Below are positions 20,705 to 29,765 of a DNA stretch of 64,000 nt, piece by piece. This DNA comes from Achromobacter piechaudii NBRC 102461 (GTDB taxonomy: Bacteria; Pseudomonadota; Gammaproteobacteria; Burkholderiales; Burkholderiaceae_B): NCBI RefSeq assembly GCF_001571245.1, contig NZ_BCTK01000008.1, positions 186,001-250,000 of the forward strand, given 5' to 3'. Position numbers and translations under genes: made by a program. Position 1 is the stretch's first letter. Each line of letters opens with the position of its first letter. The notes beneath the pieces are model-generated. The model was not told the origin of the DNA and ran no database searches. It saw only the letters and a program-made list of their open reading frames with translations.

Positions 20705-21583
20705 TCAGGCGGCGCCAGCGGCGGCGGCGGCAACCTCAGCGGCGAAGTCGCTGGTCTTCTTCTCGATACCTTCGCCGACAACGAACAGCACGAACTTGCT
20801 GATCGAAGCGCCGTTAGCCTTCAGGTGTTGCTCGACCGTGGCCTTGTCGTTCTTGACGAACGGCTGCGACAGCAGGGTCACTTCCTTCAGGAACTTGGCG
20901 ACCGAACCTTCAACCATCTTGGCGACGATGTCAGCCGGCTTGCCCGATTCGGCAGCCTTCTGCTCGGCAACCGAGCGCTCGGCGGCGATGTCGGCCGGGT
21001 TCACGCCGTCGGCGTTCAGGGCCTTGGGCTTGGTGGCGGCGATGTGCATCGCCAGGTCCTTGCCCACTTCTTCGGCGCCGGTGTATTCCACCAGCACGCC
21101 GATCTTGCCACCGTGCACGTAGCTGGCCAGCGCGTTCGGCGTCTCGATGCGCTCGAAGCGGCGGATCGAGATGTTTTCGCCGATCTTGCCGATCAGGGCG
21201 GTACGGGTCGTTTCAACGGTGCCTTCGCCGAACGGCAGGGCCGACAGAGCGGCCACGTCGGCCGGGTTCTGCGTGGCGACCAGTTCAGCCAGCTTGTTCA
21301 CGAAACCGACGAAGTCGTCGTTCTTGGCGACGAAGTCGGTTTCGCAGTTGATTTCGACAACGGCGCCTTGCTTGGCATCGGCGGAGATGAACAGACCGAT
21401 CAGGCCCTCGGCGGTGACGCGGGCAGCGGCCTTGCTGGCCTTGTTGCCCAGCTTGACGCGCAGGATTTCCTCGGCACGAGCCAGGTCGCCTTCGGCTTCC
21501 GTCAAGGCCTTCTTGCACTCCATCATGGGCGCGTCGGTCTTTTCGCGCAGTTCCTTGACCAGGGCAGCGGTAATTTCAGCCAT
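20705..21583 (-). CDS. tsf: Elongation factor Ts
   Basis: Guanine nucleotide exchange factor for EF-Tu. The 292-residue protein has the N-terminal UBA-like domain and the signature [16 protein letters not shown]. The exchange core contains the EF-Tu-contact motif [12 protein letters not shown]. The C-terminal dimerisation region is of normal length. It is preceded by rpsB, separated by a hairpin-rich spacer of 178 bases, and followed by a terminator. Confidence 0.97.
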   Translation of the reverse strand: MAEITAALVKELREKTDAPMMECKKALTEAEGDLARAEEILRVKLGNKASKAAARVTAEGLIGLFISADAKQGAVVEINCETDFVAKNDDFVGFVNKLAELVATQNPADVAALSALPFGEGTVETTRTALIGKIGENISIRRFERIETPNALASYVHGGKIGVLVEYTGAEEVGKDLAMHIAATKPKALNADGVNPADIAAERSVAEQKAAESGKPADIVAKMVEGSVAKFLKEVTLLSQPFVKNDKATVEQHLKANGASISKFVLFVVGEGIEKKTSDFAAEVAAAAAGAA

Positions 21584-21609
21584 GTTTGCTCCAAATTTTG
21601 CTAAGACAC

Positions 21610-21761
21610 GCCCCGGCTCGCCGGGGCAGTGATTGATTCGATGAGACGCCCGCCAGTGGCGGGCCAGGAAGATGGGAGCCCACCTTCGCAGTGCCGGCGA
21701 GGCGGGAGCGGATCTGTTTCAAAGCCGCTCCCGACACTAACCGCCGGACATGACAGCCGGC
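21610..21761 (-). other. Structured rpsB-tsf intercistronic spacer with four hairpins
   Basis: Four inverted repeats stand in a row: GCCCCGG/CCGGGGC (21610-21627), GCCCGCC/GGCGGGC (21648-21664), CGGGAGCGG/CCGCTCCCG (21703-21733) and GCCGG/CCGGC (21743-21761, directly after the rpsB stop). None has a T-run. They probably govern processing or partial termination between the two genes. Confidence 0.6.
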
Positions 21762-22511
21762 TTAGGCCTGGTTGTCCTGCACTTCGACGAACTCTTCCTG
21801 ACCTTCACCTTGCTCTTCGACCAGACCGTTCAGGTTCTGTTCGCGGCCTTCCAGCACAGCGTCGGCGATGCCCTTGGCGTACAGCGCGATGGCCTTGGCC
21901 GAGTCATCGTTACCCGGGATGACGTAGTCGATGCCGTCCGGCGAGTGGTTGGTGTCAACCACGGCGACGACGGGGATGCCCAGCGTCTTGGCTTCGGCGA
22001 TGGCGATCTTGTGGTAGCCGACGTCGATGACGAACATGGCGTCAGGCAGACCGTTCATGTCCTTGATGCCGCCGATCGACTTGTTCAGCTTGTCCAGTTC
22101 GCGTTGGAACAGCAGGCCTTCCTTCTTGATCATGCGCTCGGCGCCGCCTTCGGCGACGACGACTTCCATGTCCTTCAGGCGCTTGACCGAGGTCTTGACC
22201 GTCTTGAAGTTGGTCAGCATGCCGCCGAGCCAGCGGGCGTCGACGAAGGGCATGCCGCAACGGGCGGCTTCGGAAGCGACCAGCTCGCGAGCAGCGCGCT
22301 TGGTGCCGACGAACAGGATGTTGCCGCCGCGAGCAGCCAGCTGCTTCACGAACTTGGTGGCTTCCTGGTACTTATCAACCGTCTTTTCCAGGTTGATGAT
22401 GTGAATCTTGTTACGGTGACCGAAGATGTACGGAGCCATCTTGGGGTTCCAGTAACGGGTTTGGTGACCAAAGTGGACACCCGCTTCCAGCATTTCGCGC
22501 ATCAAAGACAT
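21762..22511 (-). CDS. rpsB: 30S ribosomal protein S2
   Basis: Structural protein of the small ribosomal subunit, late-assembling and needed for S1 binding. The 249-residue protein begins [25 protein letters not shown] and contains the conserved [16 protein letters not shown] block. The start at 22511 follows GGAG with good spacing; an in-frame TTG twelve bases upstream overlaps that site and is not preferred. It is the first gene of the minus-strand supercluster. Confidence 0.97.
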   Translation of the reverse strand: MSLMREMLEAGVHFGHQTRYWNPKMAPYIFGHRNKIHIINLEKTVDKYQEATKFVKQLAARGGNILFVGTKRAARELVASEAARCGMPFVDARWLGGMLTNFKTVKTSVKRLKDMEVVVAEGGAERMIKKEGLLFQRELDKLNKSIGGIKDMNGLPDAMFVIDVGYHKIAIAEAKTLGIPVVAVVDTNHSPDGIDYVIPGNDDSAKAIALYAKGIADAVLEGREQNLNGLVEEQGEGQEEFVEVQDNQA

Positions 22512-22616
22512 GTAATTCTCCAAGGGTTGATTTCTTGCGCCGCACCTGCATCAGCCTCTGGCTGACACCCTGGGTGGTACAACGCGCGATTTCCCGCAAC
22601 ACGCGGGATGGACAAA

Positions 22617-22646
22617 ATTTTAACCGGGCCGACCGATCACTGTCGC
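22617..22646 (-). promoter_or_regulatory. Candidate rpsB promoter
   Basis: On the minus strand GCGACA (22641-22646) and TAAAAT (22617-22622) are separated by 18 bases, matching the housekeeping consensus at 4/6 and 5/6. Transcription would start near 22609 and give a leader of about 98 bases. A hairpin TCCCGC/GCGGGA (22592-22608) would form at the very 5' end of that leader. Confidence 0.45.
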
Positions 22647-23326
22647 AATAAAACTACTGCTTCCGCGATAAACCCAGACGACCGACACGACCAGAGCCTT
22701 GCACCAAGCACTTGTCCATGCCCTTTTACAGGCATGGCGCCGAACCAGACACTCCAGGAAATTCCTGGAAGTTTCCGGGATTCAGCGCACCCGGACTTGT
22801 TTTGTTGGCAGCGAAATCCAGTTCTTCGCAAGCGGGCTTGTCGCCATCCTGCGCATCAGACCATCGGGGCAGCTCTTACAAAAAAACGCCGAGCTTCGAA
22901 ACAAAGCCTGCGTTTTCAAGAACTTAATCCGACGCCCATACCGAACCTGCATCGCCGCTCAAAAACATGACCGGGCTAACAAGCACGCCGTGCCCCAACT
23001 CGGGCAAGATTTCAGCCGCCCCCACCTTCATCAAGCCCCCAACCAGCCCGCCCGCCCCGCCTCGGAACCAGACAGCGCACCCGATTTCGCTCCACAACCT
23101 TCGCTTGCGGTGAAACTTCAGGGATTGCCGCCGATCTCACAACGCAGATCGTTCGGGCCAACAAGTGGCCCTCTGAGGTGAACGCAAACACTCCGTCCTA
23201 CCTTTGCCGGGATCGGCTCTTGCCGTTACCCAGTTATTGCTGTTATCGGTAACAATCCGGCTTAGGGCTTTGCCCCGCCAGCTGCCGCACCGATATCAGC
23301 ATGCTCCCCAAAATTTTAGGGAAGCC

Positions 23327-23332
23327 TATAAT
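23327..23332 (+). promoter_or_regulatory. Candidate -10 element of the map promoter
   Basis: A perfect TATAAT lies 52 bases ahead of the map start codon. No good -35 hexamer is found at the expected distance, so the call rests on the -10 alone. Confidence 0.35.
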
Positions 23333-23383
23333 TCTACTATTCTTTCAAGCAGACATTCAAGCGAGAGATCGTCAAGTTACTCC

Positions 23384-24205
23384 ATGGGCACAATTACCAA
23401 TCCGGCCGACCTGGCCAAAATGCGCGCCGCCTGCCAGGACGCCGCCAAAGTCCTCGATTTCATCACCCCCTACGTCAAGCCGGGTGTCACGACTGGAGAG
23501 CTGGATCGCCTCTGCCTGGAATACCTGACCGATGAACTGAAAGTGAAGTCCGCCACGGTGGGCTACGCCCCGCCCGGCTACCCGCCCTTCACCGGCGCCA
23601 TCTGCACGTCCGTCAACCACCAGGTGTGCCACGGCATTCCCGGCGACAAGGTGCTCAAGAACGGCGACTCGCTGAACATCGACGTCACCATCATTAAGGA
23701 TGGCTGGTTTGGCGATACCAGCCGCATGTACGCGGTCGGCGAACAATCCATCCTGTCGCGCCGCCTGACCGAGATCACCTTCGAATGCATGTGGAAGGGT
23801 ATCCAGCAGGTCAAGAATGGCGCCACCCTGGGCGACGTGGGCAACGCCATCCAGAAGCACGCCGAATCGAACGGGTTCTCGGTGGTGCGCGAATTCTGCG
23901 GCCACGGTATCGGCCAGCGTTTCCATGAAGATCCCCAGGTGCTGCATTACGGCAAGCCGGGCACGGGCGTGAAATTGGTGACGGGTATGCTTTTCACGAT
24001 TGAACCCATGATCAACGCCGGCCGGCGCGAAATCCGCCAGCTTGCCGACGGCTGGACGGTGGTGACGCGCGATCACAGCCTGTCCGCCCAATGGGAACAC
24101 GCGGTGTGCGTCACCGACACCGGCTACGAAGTGCTGACGCTGTCGCCGGGCATGCCGCCCCCGCCGGCCTTCATCACCGAGCCCATCGTCATCCCCGCCG
24201 TCTAA
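23384..24205 (+). CDS. map: Methionine aminopeptidase, type I
   Basis: Removes the initiator methionine from nascent proteins. The 273-residue protein has the pita-bread fold metal ligands: Asp in LNIDVTIIKDGWFGDTSRM, His in FCGHGIGQRFHEDP, Glu in FTIEPM, and Glu in SAQWEHAVCVT. The ATG at 23384 gives the usual N-terminus (MGTITNPADLAKMRAAC). The gene is divergent from rpsB and followed closely by glnD, an order common in proteobacteria. Confidence 0.96.
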   Translation: MGTITNPADLAKMRAACQDAAKVLDFITPYVKPGVTTGELDRLCLEYLTDELKVKSATVGYAPPGYPPFTGAICTSVNHQVCHGIPGDKVLKNGDSLNIDVTIIKDGWFGDTSRMYAVGEQSILSRRLTEITFECMWKGIQQVKNGATLGDVGNAIQKHAESNGFSVVREFCGHGIGQRFHEDPQVLHYGKPGTGVKLVTGMLFTIEPMINAGRREIRQLADGWTVVTRDHSLSAQWEHAVCVTDTGYEVLTLSPGMPPPPAFITEPIVIPAV

Positions 24206-24222
24206 GCTTCCGCCGCCCACCC

Positions 24223-26829
24223 ATGTCCGCCGAATTCCTCAGCTCCCTGCGTGAACGCATCCAGCAATCACGGCGCGCCGCGGTGGCCCAGTTTCGAGAG
24301 CACGAGCGCCCGGACACGCTGCTGTCCGAATTGCGCCGCATCGTGGACGCCGCGCTGCGCGATCTGGTCAAGCATTGCCCGCTGCCCCTGGGCGCCACGC
24401 TGGCGGCGGTGGGCGGATATGGGCGGGGCGAGCTTTATCCGCATTCCGATGTGGACCTGCTGATCCTGCTGCCGCACGCCCCCACGCGCGAGGAAGAGTC
24501 GGCCATTGAACGGCTGGTGGCGTCCCTGTGGGATCTGGGCCTGGAGCCCGGCCATAGCGTGCGCACCATTGAAGACTGCGAGCGCGAGGCCGATGCCGAC
24601 ATCACCGTGGAAACGGCGTTGCTGGAGTCGCGCTGGCTGGCGGGCAGCCGCATCCTGATGCGCAAGTTCGACGCCGCGACCAAGTCCCGGCTGGATCCGC
24701 GCGCCTTTTTCCGCGCCAAGCGGGTCGAAATGCAGCAGCGCCATGCGCGCTACCACGACACGCCCTACGCGCTGGAACCGAACTGCAAGGAGTCGCCCGG
24801 CGGCCTGCGCGACCTGCAAGTGATCTTGTGGATGGCGCGCGCGGCAGGCTTTGGCGACAGTTGGCGCTCGGTGGCGCAAGCGGGCCTGTTGACCTCGTCC
24901 GAAGCGCGCGACCTGCGCAAGGCCGAGCAGGCCTTCAAGCGGCTGCGGATTGAACTGCACCTGCTGTCGAATCGCCGCGAAGACCGAGTGCTGTTCGACC
25001 TGCAACCGGCGCTGGCCGAGGTCTACGGCATCCACGCCACCGCCACGCGACGCGGCAGCGAGCTGCTGATGCAGCGCTATTACTGGGCGGCGCGGCTGGT
25101 GACGCAGCTGAACGGCATCCTGGTGCAGAACATCGAAGAGCGTCTGTTTCCGCGCCCCGACAGCGACGCGCGCGACATCGACGATGATTTCCGCAACCTG
25201 CGCGACCGCCTGGACATCATTCGCGACGACGGTTTCGAACGCAATCCCACGCTGCTGCTGCGCGCCTTCCTGGTGATGCAGCAACACCCCGAGCTGACCG
25301 GCATGTCGGCGCGCACGCTGCGCGCCATCTGGCATTCGCGCCATCGCATCGATGCGCAGTTCCGCCGCAACCCGGTCAACCGCAAGCTGTTCCTGCAAAT
25401 CCTGCAACAGCCGCGCGGCATCGTGCACGAGCTGCGGCGCATGACCATGCTGAACATCCTGCCGCGCTATCTGCCGGTGTTCCGCCGCATCGTCGGCCAG
25501 ATGCAGCATGACCTATTCCACGCCTATACGGTGGACCAGCACACGCTGGCGGTGGTGCGCAACCTGCGCCGTTTCACCATGCCCGAGCACGCGCAGGAAT
25601 ATCCGCTGGCCAGCCAGTTGATCGCGGGCCTGGACCGGCACTGGTTGCTGTACGTGGCGGCGTTGTTTCACGACATCGCCAAGGGCCGGGGTGGCGACCA
25701 TTCCGAACTGGGCGCGCGCGAAGTGCGCAAGTTCGCGCAAGACCACGGCATGGATCCCGACGACGCCAAGCTGGTGGAATTCCTGGTGCGCCAGCATCTG
25801 CTGATGTCCGCCGTGGCGCAAAAGCGCGACCTGTCCGACCCGGCGGTGGTGCAGGAATTCGCCGCCACGGTCAAAGACGAACGCCATCTGACCGCGCTGT
25901 ACCTGCTGACCGTGGCCGACATCCGCGGCACCAGCCCCAAAGTCTGGAACGCCTGGAAGGGCAAGCTGCTTGAAGACCTGTACAAGCTGACGCTGGCGGC
26001 GCTGGGCGGCGCGCATGCCGACGCGCACACGGTGCTGACCGAACGCAGGGAAGAAGCCGCCCGCCTGACACGCCGTGCCGGACTGCGCGACGACGCACGC
26101 GAAGCCTTCTGGAACCAGCTCGACGTGGCCTACTTCCTGCGCCATGACGCGTCCGACATCGCCTGGCACACGCGCCACCTGTACCACCAGGTCGCACCGG
26201 CGCAAGCGGTGGTCAGGGCGCGCCCCACCGAGCAGGGCGAAGGCTTGCAGATCATGGTCTACACGCGCGACGCGCCCGATCTGTTCGTCGCCATCTGCGG
26301 ATATTTCGACGCCAAGAACCTGTCCATTCAGGACGCGCGCATCCACACCACGCGGCACGGCTGGGCGCTGGACAGCTTTATCGTGCTGCTGCCCGAAGGC
26401 GCCAGCGACCTGCGCGCGCAGGCCACGCTGGTGGAACACGAACTTGCCGAACGCCTGAAAGACCCCCACGCCGCCGCGCAAGCGCAGCCCAGCCGGGGCG
26501 GCTATTACGGCCGGGGCCGGCAATCGCGCGCGTCGCGGGTGTTTCCCGTCATGCCGCAGGCCGAGCTGCAACCCGATGAACGCAGCACGTCCTGGCGCCT
26601 GTCGGTCACCGCGACCGACCGCCCCGGCCTCTTGCACGCGCTGGCGCGGGTGTTCGCCCGCCACGAAGTCAACCTGCTCATGGCCAAGATCATGACGCTG
26701 GGCGACCGCGTGGAAGACGTTTTCATCGTAGACGGGTCCGCACTGGCCCGCCCCCGCAGCCAGATGCAATTCGAGCGCGACATCCTGGATGCGCTGGCCG
26801 GAGACGAGGCGCAACAGCGCGTGGCCTGA
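24223..26829 (+). CDS. glnD: Bifunctional uridylyltransferase/uridylyl-removing enzyme GlnD
   Basis: Nitrogen sensor that uridylylates PII proteins when glutamine is low and removes UMP when it is high. The 868-residue protein shows the nucleotidyltransferase motif GGYGRGELYPHSDVDLLIL (near residue 75), an HD hydrolase domain with LFHDIAKGRGGDHSELG (near residue 485), and two C-terminal ACT domains, the second starting LSVTATDRPGLLHALARVF. The start at 24223 lies 17 bases after the map stop; the frame is open further upstream into map but that part is not conserved. Confidence 0.97.
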   Translation: MSAEFLSSLRERIQQSRRAAVAQFREHERPDTLLSELRRIVDAALRDLVKHCPLPLGATLAAVGGYGRGELYPHSDVDLLILLPHAPTREEESAIERLVASLWDLGLEPGHSVRTIEDCEREADADITVETALLESRWLAGSRILMRKFDAATKSRLDPRAFFRAKRVEMQQRHARYHDTPYALEPNCKESPGGLRDLQVILWMARAAGFGDSWRSVAQAGLLTSSEARDLRKAEQAFKRLRIELHLLSNRREDRVLFDLQPALAEVYGIHATATRRGSELLMQRYYWAARLVTQLNGILVQNIEERLFPRPDSDARDIDDDFRNLRDRLDIIRDDGFERNPTLLLRAFLVMQQHPELTGMSARTLRAIWHSRHRIDAQFRRNPVNRKLFLQILQQPRGIVHELRRMTMLNILPRYLPVFRRIVGQMQHDLFHAYTVDQHTLAVVRNLRRFTMPEHAQEYPLASQLIAGLDRHWLLYVAALFHDIAKGRGGDHSELGAREVRKFAQDHGMDPDDAKLVEFLVRQHLLMSAVAQKRDLSDPAVVQEFAATVKDERHLTALYLLTVADIRGTSPKVWNAWKGKLLEDLYKLTLAALGGAHADAHTVLTERREEAARLTRRAGLRDDAREAFWNQLDVAYFLRHDASDIAWHTRHLYHQVAPAQAVVRARPTEQGEGLQIMVYTRDAPDLFVAICGYFDAKNLSIQDARIHTTRHGWALDSFIVLLPEGASDLRAQATLVEHELAERLKDPHAAAQAQPSRGGYYGRGRQSRASRVFPVMPQAELQPDERSTSWRLSVTATDRPGLLHALARVFARHEVNLLMAKIMTLGDRVEDVFIVDGSALARPRSQMQFERDILDALAGDEAQQRVA

Positions 26830-27034
26830 CGGCGGCGTTCGACCTGGGCGGCGGATTACTCTTCCCGCTGCCCGGACACCGCATCCCGCTCAAATGCGGC
26901 GACGCCATCGTCGTCGATACCTGACAGCCGCTCCCGCCCGATAAGCCCCGCGCCGCCCTCCCCGCATTGCGCCCACCCCACCGGCATCGCCAGCCTTACC
27001 CAGACCGCATACAATCCGGGTTTTCGGCCCGGCG

Positions 27035-27760
27035 ATGCCCACTCTCATGCAGCTCAACGACTATCTGCGCGTCTTTGGTGGCAGCTTCTTCTTCGCGCTG
27101 GCCACGCTGCTCCCCTTCCTGAACCCGCCCGCGATCGCGCCGATCTTCCTGTCGCTGACCGAAGGCGCGTCCTCCGCCACGCGCGTGGTCCTGGCCAAGC
27201 GGGTTGCCGTCAACGTCTGCCTGATGCTGGCCGTGGCCATGGTCGCCGGCAACGTGCTGCTCAGTTTCTTTGGCATTTCCCTGTCGATCGTGCGGGTGGG
27301 CGGCGGCATGCTGGTGATCGCCAGCGCGTGGCGCCTGGTGAATTCGCCGGATGCGGACACCGAACGCGTGGCCCGCATGGCCGAATCGTTCACGCCCGAA
27401 ATGGCCAAGGCGCGCGCGTTCTACCCGCTGACCTTTCCGATCAGTTGCGGCCCCGGCTCGATTGCCGCCGCCATCACCGTGGGCGTGTCGCTGCGCGACC
27501 AGAACCACGTATTGAGCCTGGTCCGTCTGGGCGGATCGATTCCCGGCATCATCGCCGTGTCGCTGACTCTGTATGTCTGCCTGCGCTTTGCCGCGCAGAT
27601 GCTGCACCGCCTGGGCGACAACGGCACGGCCGTCTTCATGCGCCTGTCCGCCTTCATCATGTTGTGCCTGGGCGTACAGATCTTCTGGGAAGGCGCGCGC
27701 GAACTGATGCTGAGTTTGTTGACGCAAGTGATGCAACCAATTCCGGTTCCCAAAGCCTAA
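27035..27760 (+). CDS. MarC-family (UPF0056) inner-membrane protein
   Basis: A multi-pass membrane protein of 241 residues with about six hydrophobic segments and the family features FLNPPAIAPIFLSL near the N-terminus and PLTFPISCGPGSIAAAITVG in the middle. MarC proteins are widespread and their function is unknown; early links to multiple antibiotic resistance were not upheld. The start could also be the ATG at 27047. The upstream gap of 205 bases carries no gene. Confidence 0.85.
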   Translation: MPTLMQLNDYLRVFGGSFFFALATLLPFLNPPAIAPIFLSLTEGASSATRVVLAKRVAVNVCLMLAVAMVAGNVLLSFFGISLSIVRVGGGMLVIASAWRLVNSPDADTERVARMAESFTPEMAKARAFYPLTFPISCGPGSIAAAITVGVSLRDQNHVLSLVRLGGSIPGIIAVSLTLYVCLRFAAQMLHRLGDNGTAVFMRLSAFIMLCLGVQIFWEGARELMLSLLTQVMQPIPVPKA

Positions 27761-27811
27761 GCGTAGGCCGGACCGCGCACCCGCCTCGATCAACTTCAAA
27801 CCAAGATAAAA

Positions 27812-28294
27812 ATGACTACCCGCTCTGAACGCCTGCTACGCCTTATTGCCCTGTTTTGCTTTGGCGCCGTAGGCGTGGCCCTGGTTTCCCAGCACGTTTT
27901 CGACATGCCGCCCTGCGCCTGGTGCGTGCTGCAACGCCTGATCTACCTGGTCATCGGCGTCGTGGCGCTAATTGGCGGCTTTGGCGGCGGCCGGGCACTG
28001 ACCCGCATCGCTGGCGCGCTGGCGGCACTGCTGTCGCTGTCGGGCGTCGTGGCCGCCTGGTATCAGTACACCGTTGCCGCCAACATGCTGTCGTGCGACC
28101 AGACCTTCGCCGACCGCTTCATGACCGGCATCGGCCTGGAAGGCAACGTGCCGTGGGTCTTCGGCATCTTCGCCACCTGCATGGACGCCAAGGTGCCGTT
28201 CCTGGGCATTGAATACGCCCTGTGGAGCCTGGCGCTGTTTGTCGTCCTGTTCTTCATGGCGCTGCCCGTCGTCTTCAGCCGCGCACGCGCCTGA
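27812..28294 (+). CDS. dsbB: Disulfide bond formation protein B
   Basis: Inner-membrane oxidase that reoxidises DsbA with quinones. The 160-residue protein has four membrane helices. The first redox pair is Cys35-Cys38 in PPCAWCVLQR. The second periplasmic loop carries one cysteine in LSCDQTF and another in ATCMD, so all four essential cysteines are present. It stands alone between the MarC-like gene and a metallopeptidase gene; dsbA is not in the window. Confidence 0.94.
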   Translation: MTTRSERLLRLIALFCFGAVGVALVSQHVFDMPPCAWCVLQRLIYLVIGVVALIGGFGGGRALTRIAGALAALLSLSGVVAAWYQYTVAANMLSCDQTFADRFMTGIGLEGNVPWVFGIFATCMDAKVPFLGIEYALWSLALFVVLFFMALPVVFSRARA

Positions 28295-28331
28295 ACCCAA
28301 CACGCCGGGCGCGCGATCCCATCCTGCCGTT

Positions 28332-28853
28332 GTGATTTCCTTGAAATTCCTGACCGGATACCCGGAACCCCTGCTCGTGCAGGCCCAGACGCTGCTTGAT
28401 CGCGGCAAGCTGGGCGCTGCCCTGCTCTCGCGCTATCCCGATGGCCCGCACGATGTCCGCACCGACCGTGCGCTGTACCAGTACGTGACCGATCTGAAAA
28501 ACACCTATCTGCGCAACGGCGATCAGATCAACAAGGTGGCGTACGACAGCAAGATTCATGTGATTCAGCATGCGCTGGGCCAGCACACGTATATCTCGCG
28601 GGTGCAGGGCGGGAAGCTACGCGCCAAACACGAGATCCGCGTGGCCACGCTGTTCAAGACCGTGCCCGCGGAGTTCCTGAAGATGATCACCGTGCATGAA
28701 CTGGCGCACCTGAAAGAGAAGGACCACAACAAGGCCTTCTACAACCTGTGCCTGCGGATGGAACCGCACTACCACCAGTACGAATTCGATCTGCGTTTGT
28801 ATTTGACGCATCTGGAAGCGACGCGCGAATCCTTATGGGCGCCGCAGAGCTGA
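28332..28853 (+). CDS. YgjP-type zinc metallopeptidase-like protein
   Basis: Member of the YgjP/DUF45 (M48-related) family, with the zinc-binding HELAH followed by the family's LKEKDHNKAFY and a downstream YHQYEFDLR. At 173 residues it is close to other short members. The most likely start is a GTG at 28332; the frame is open upstream into dsbB. The biological role of these proteins is not established. It ends just before the first LldR-type operator. Confidence 0.75.
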   Translation: MISLKFLTGYPEPLLVQAQTLLDRGKLGAALLSRYPDGPHDVRTDRALYQYVTDLKNTYLRNGDQINKVAYDSKIHVIQHALGQHTYISRVQGGKLRAKHEIRVATLFKTVPAEFLKMITVHELAHLKEKDHNKAFYNLCLRMEPHYHQYEFDLRLYLTHLEATRESLWAPQS

Positions 28854-28866
28854 GGCCCGGCGCGTA

Positions 28867-28881
28867 ATTGGTCGTACCAAT
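28867..28881. promoter_or_regulatory. LldR/FadR-type operator, copy 1
   Basis: The palindrome ATTGGTCGTACCAAT matches the TTGGT-NNN-ACCAA pattern bound by LldR/PdhR-type GntR regulators. An identical copy lies 119 bases downstream, and a -10-like TATCAT (28930-28935) lies between them. This places copy 1 upstream of the probable promoter. Confidence 0.75.
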
Positions 28882-28985
28882 CTGGCATGACTATCTAAAA
28901 AAACGAAGAGCCACCAAGCCATTCCTGGGTATCATTGAGCCCGGCGCGTCATCCGCACGCGCCGCAATCATTCGATGATCGACCT

Positions 28986-29000
28986 ATTGGTCGTACCAAT
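28986..29000. promoter_or_regulatory. LldR/FadR-type operator, copy 2
   Basis: A second exact copy of ATTGGTCGTACCAAT ends nine bases ahead of the regulator's ATG, downstream of the probable promoter. Two operators flanking a promoter is the arrangement known for the E. coli lldPRD operon and suggests repression through a DNA loop. Confidence 0.75.
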
Positions 29001-29009
29001 TACCCTCCC

Positions 29010-29765
29010 ATGCGCCTGTCCGACCAAGTCGCTGAAAAGCTGTTGTCCCTGATCCAGGCCCAAGACATCCCACCGGGCGGCCGGCTGCCCGCCGAACGTG
29101 GCCTGGCACAGAGCCTGGGCGTATCGCGCACCGCCTTGCGCGAGGCCATCCAGAAGCTATCCAGCCATGGCATCCTGACCAGCCGGGTGGGCGCGGGTAC
29201 ATTTCTAGCGGCCGACGCGCGCCCCTGGCCGCAGCAATCCATGTCGCCCTTGGGCGCGCTGATGCAGCAGGATCCGCAGTACCGCTACGACGTATTGGAA
29301 TCGCGGTATGCGCTGGAAAGCAGCACCGCCAGCTACGCCGCGCAGCGCGCAACCGACGCGGATAAGGCGAAGATCCAGCGCTGCTTCGATCAGATGGTCG
29401 AACACCAGCAGCGGGGCAACGCCGAACTGTCGGCGCACGCCGATGCGCAGTTTCATCTGGCAATTGCCGAGGCCTCGCACAACCTGGTGCTGCTGCAGAT
29501 CATGCGCGGGCTGTTCGATCTGATGCTGTCCACGGTGGCCCAGAACCGTCGCAACATGCTCATCCTGGACAGCCCGGCCTCGCAAGACAAGCTGACGCAT
29601 CAACATCAGGCCCTGATGCAGAGCATTCTGGATGGCGACCCCGAGCAGGCGCGCGCGGTCATCGGCCAGCATCTGGACTACATCCGCGCCACGCTCATCA
29701 AGACGGACGAAGACGCCGCTCGTCACGACCGCTCCACCCGCCTGCCCTCCCCCACGCATCCATGA
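29010..29765 (+). CDS. GntR-family (FadR subfamily) regulator, LldR-like
   Basis: Predicted lactate-responsive repressor of itself and the downstream D-lactate dehydrogenase gene. The 251-residue protein has an N-terminal winged helix-turn-helix (LPAERGLAQSLGVSRTALREAIQKL) and a C-terminal all-helical FCD ligand domain with metal-binding-type histidines (DAQFHLAIAEASHN and THQHQALMQ). The start at 29010 fits the family N-terminus (MRLSDQVAEKLL), though no Shine-Dalgarno sequence precedes it. It overlaps the dehydrogenase gene by four bases (ATGA), so the two form one operon. The function call rests on domain type, the operators and the partner gene. Confidence 0.85.
   Translation: MRLSDQVAEKLLSLIQAQDIPPGGRLPAERGLAQSLGVSRTALREAIQKLSSHGILTSRVGAGTFLAADARPWPQQSMSPLGALMQQDPQYRYDVLESRYALESSTASYAAQRATDADKAKIQRCFDQMVEHQQRGNAELSAHADAQFHLAIAEASHNLVLLQIMRGLFDLMLSTVAQNRRNMLILDSPASQDKLTHQHQALMQSILDGDPEQARAVIGQHLDYIRATLIKTDEDAARHDRSTRLPSPTHP

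Larger units (their letters stand above)
22512..23383. other. 872-base gene-free interval between divergent rpsB and map
   Basis: No credible gene is seen: the open frames here lack homology, ribosome-binding sites and the strong third-position GC bias of their neighbours. The interval is visibly less GC-rich. It holds several dyads: CCATGCC/GGCATGG (22716-22737), CCAGGAA-A-TTCCTGG (22754-22768), CGATCT/AGATCG (23132-23151), GGGCCA/TGGCCC (23155-23171) and GTTACC/GGTAAC (23225-23253). It also carries the likely promoters of both flanking genes. Confidence 0.6.

Noticed and set aside
22699..23181. 160-codon open frame in the rpsB-map interval
   Set aside because: No ribosome-binding site, no homology recognised, low GC bias at third positions and overlapping dyads; more likely non-coding.
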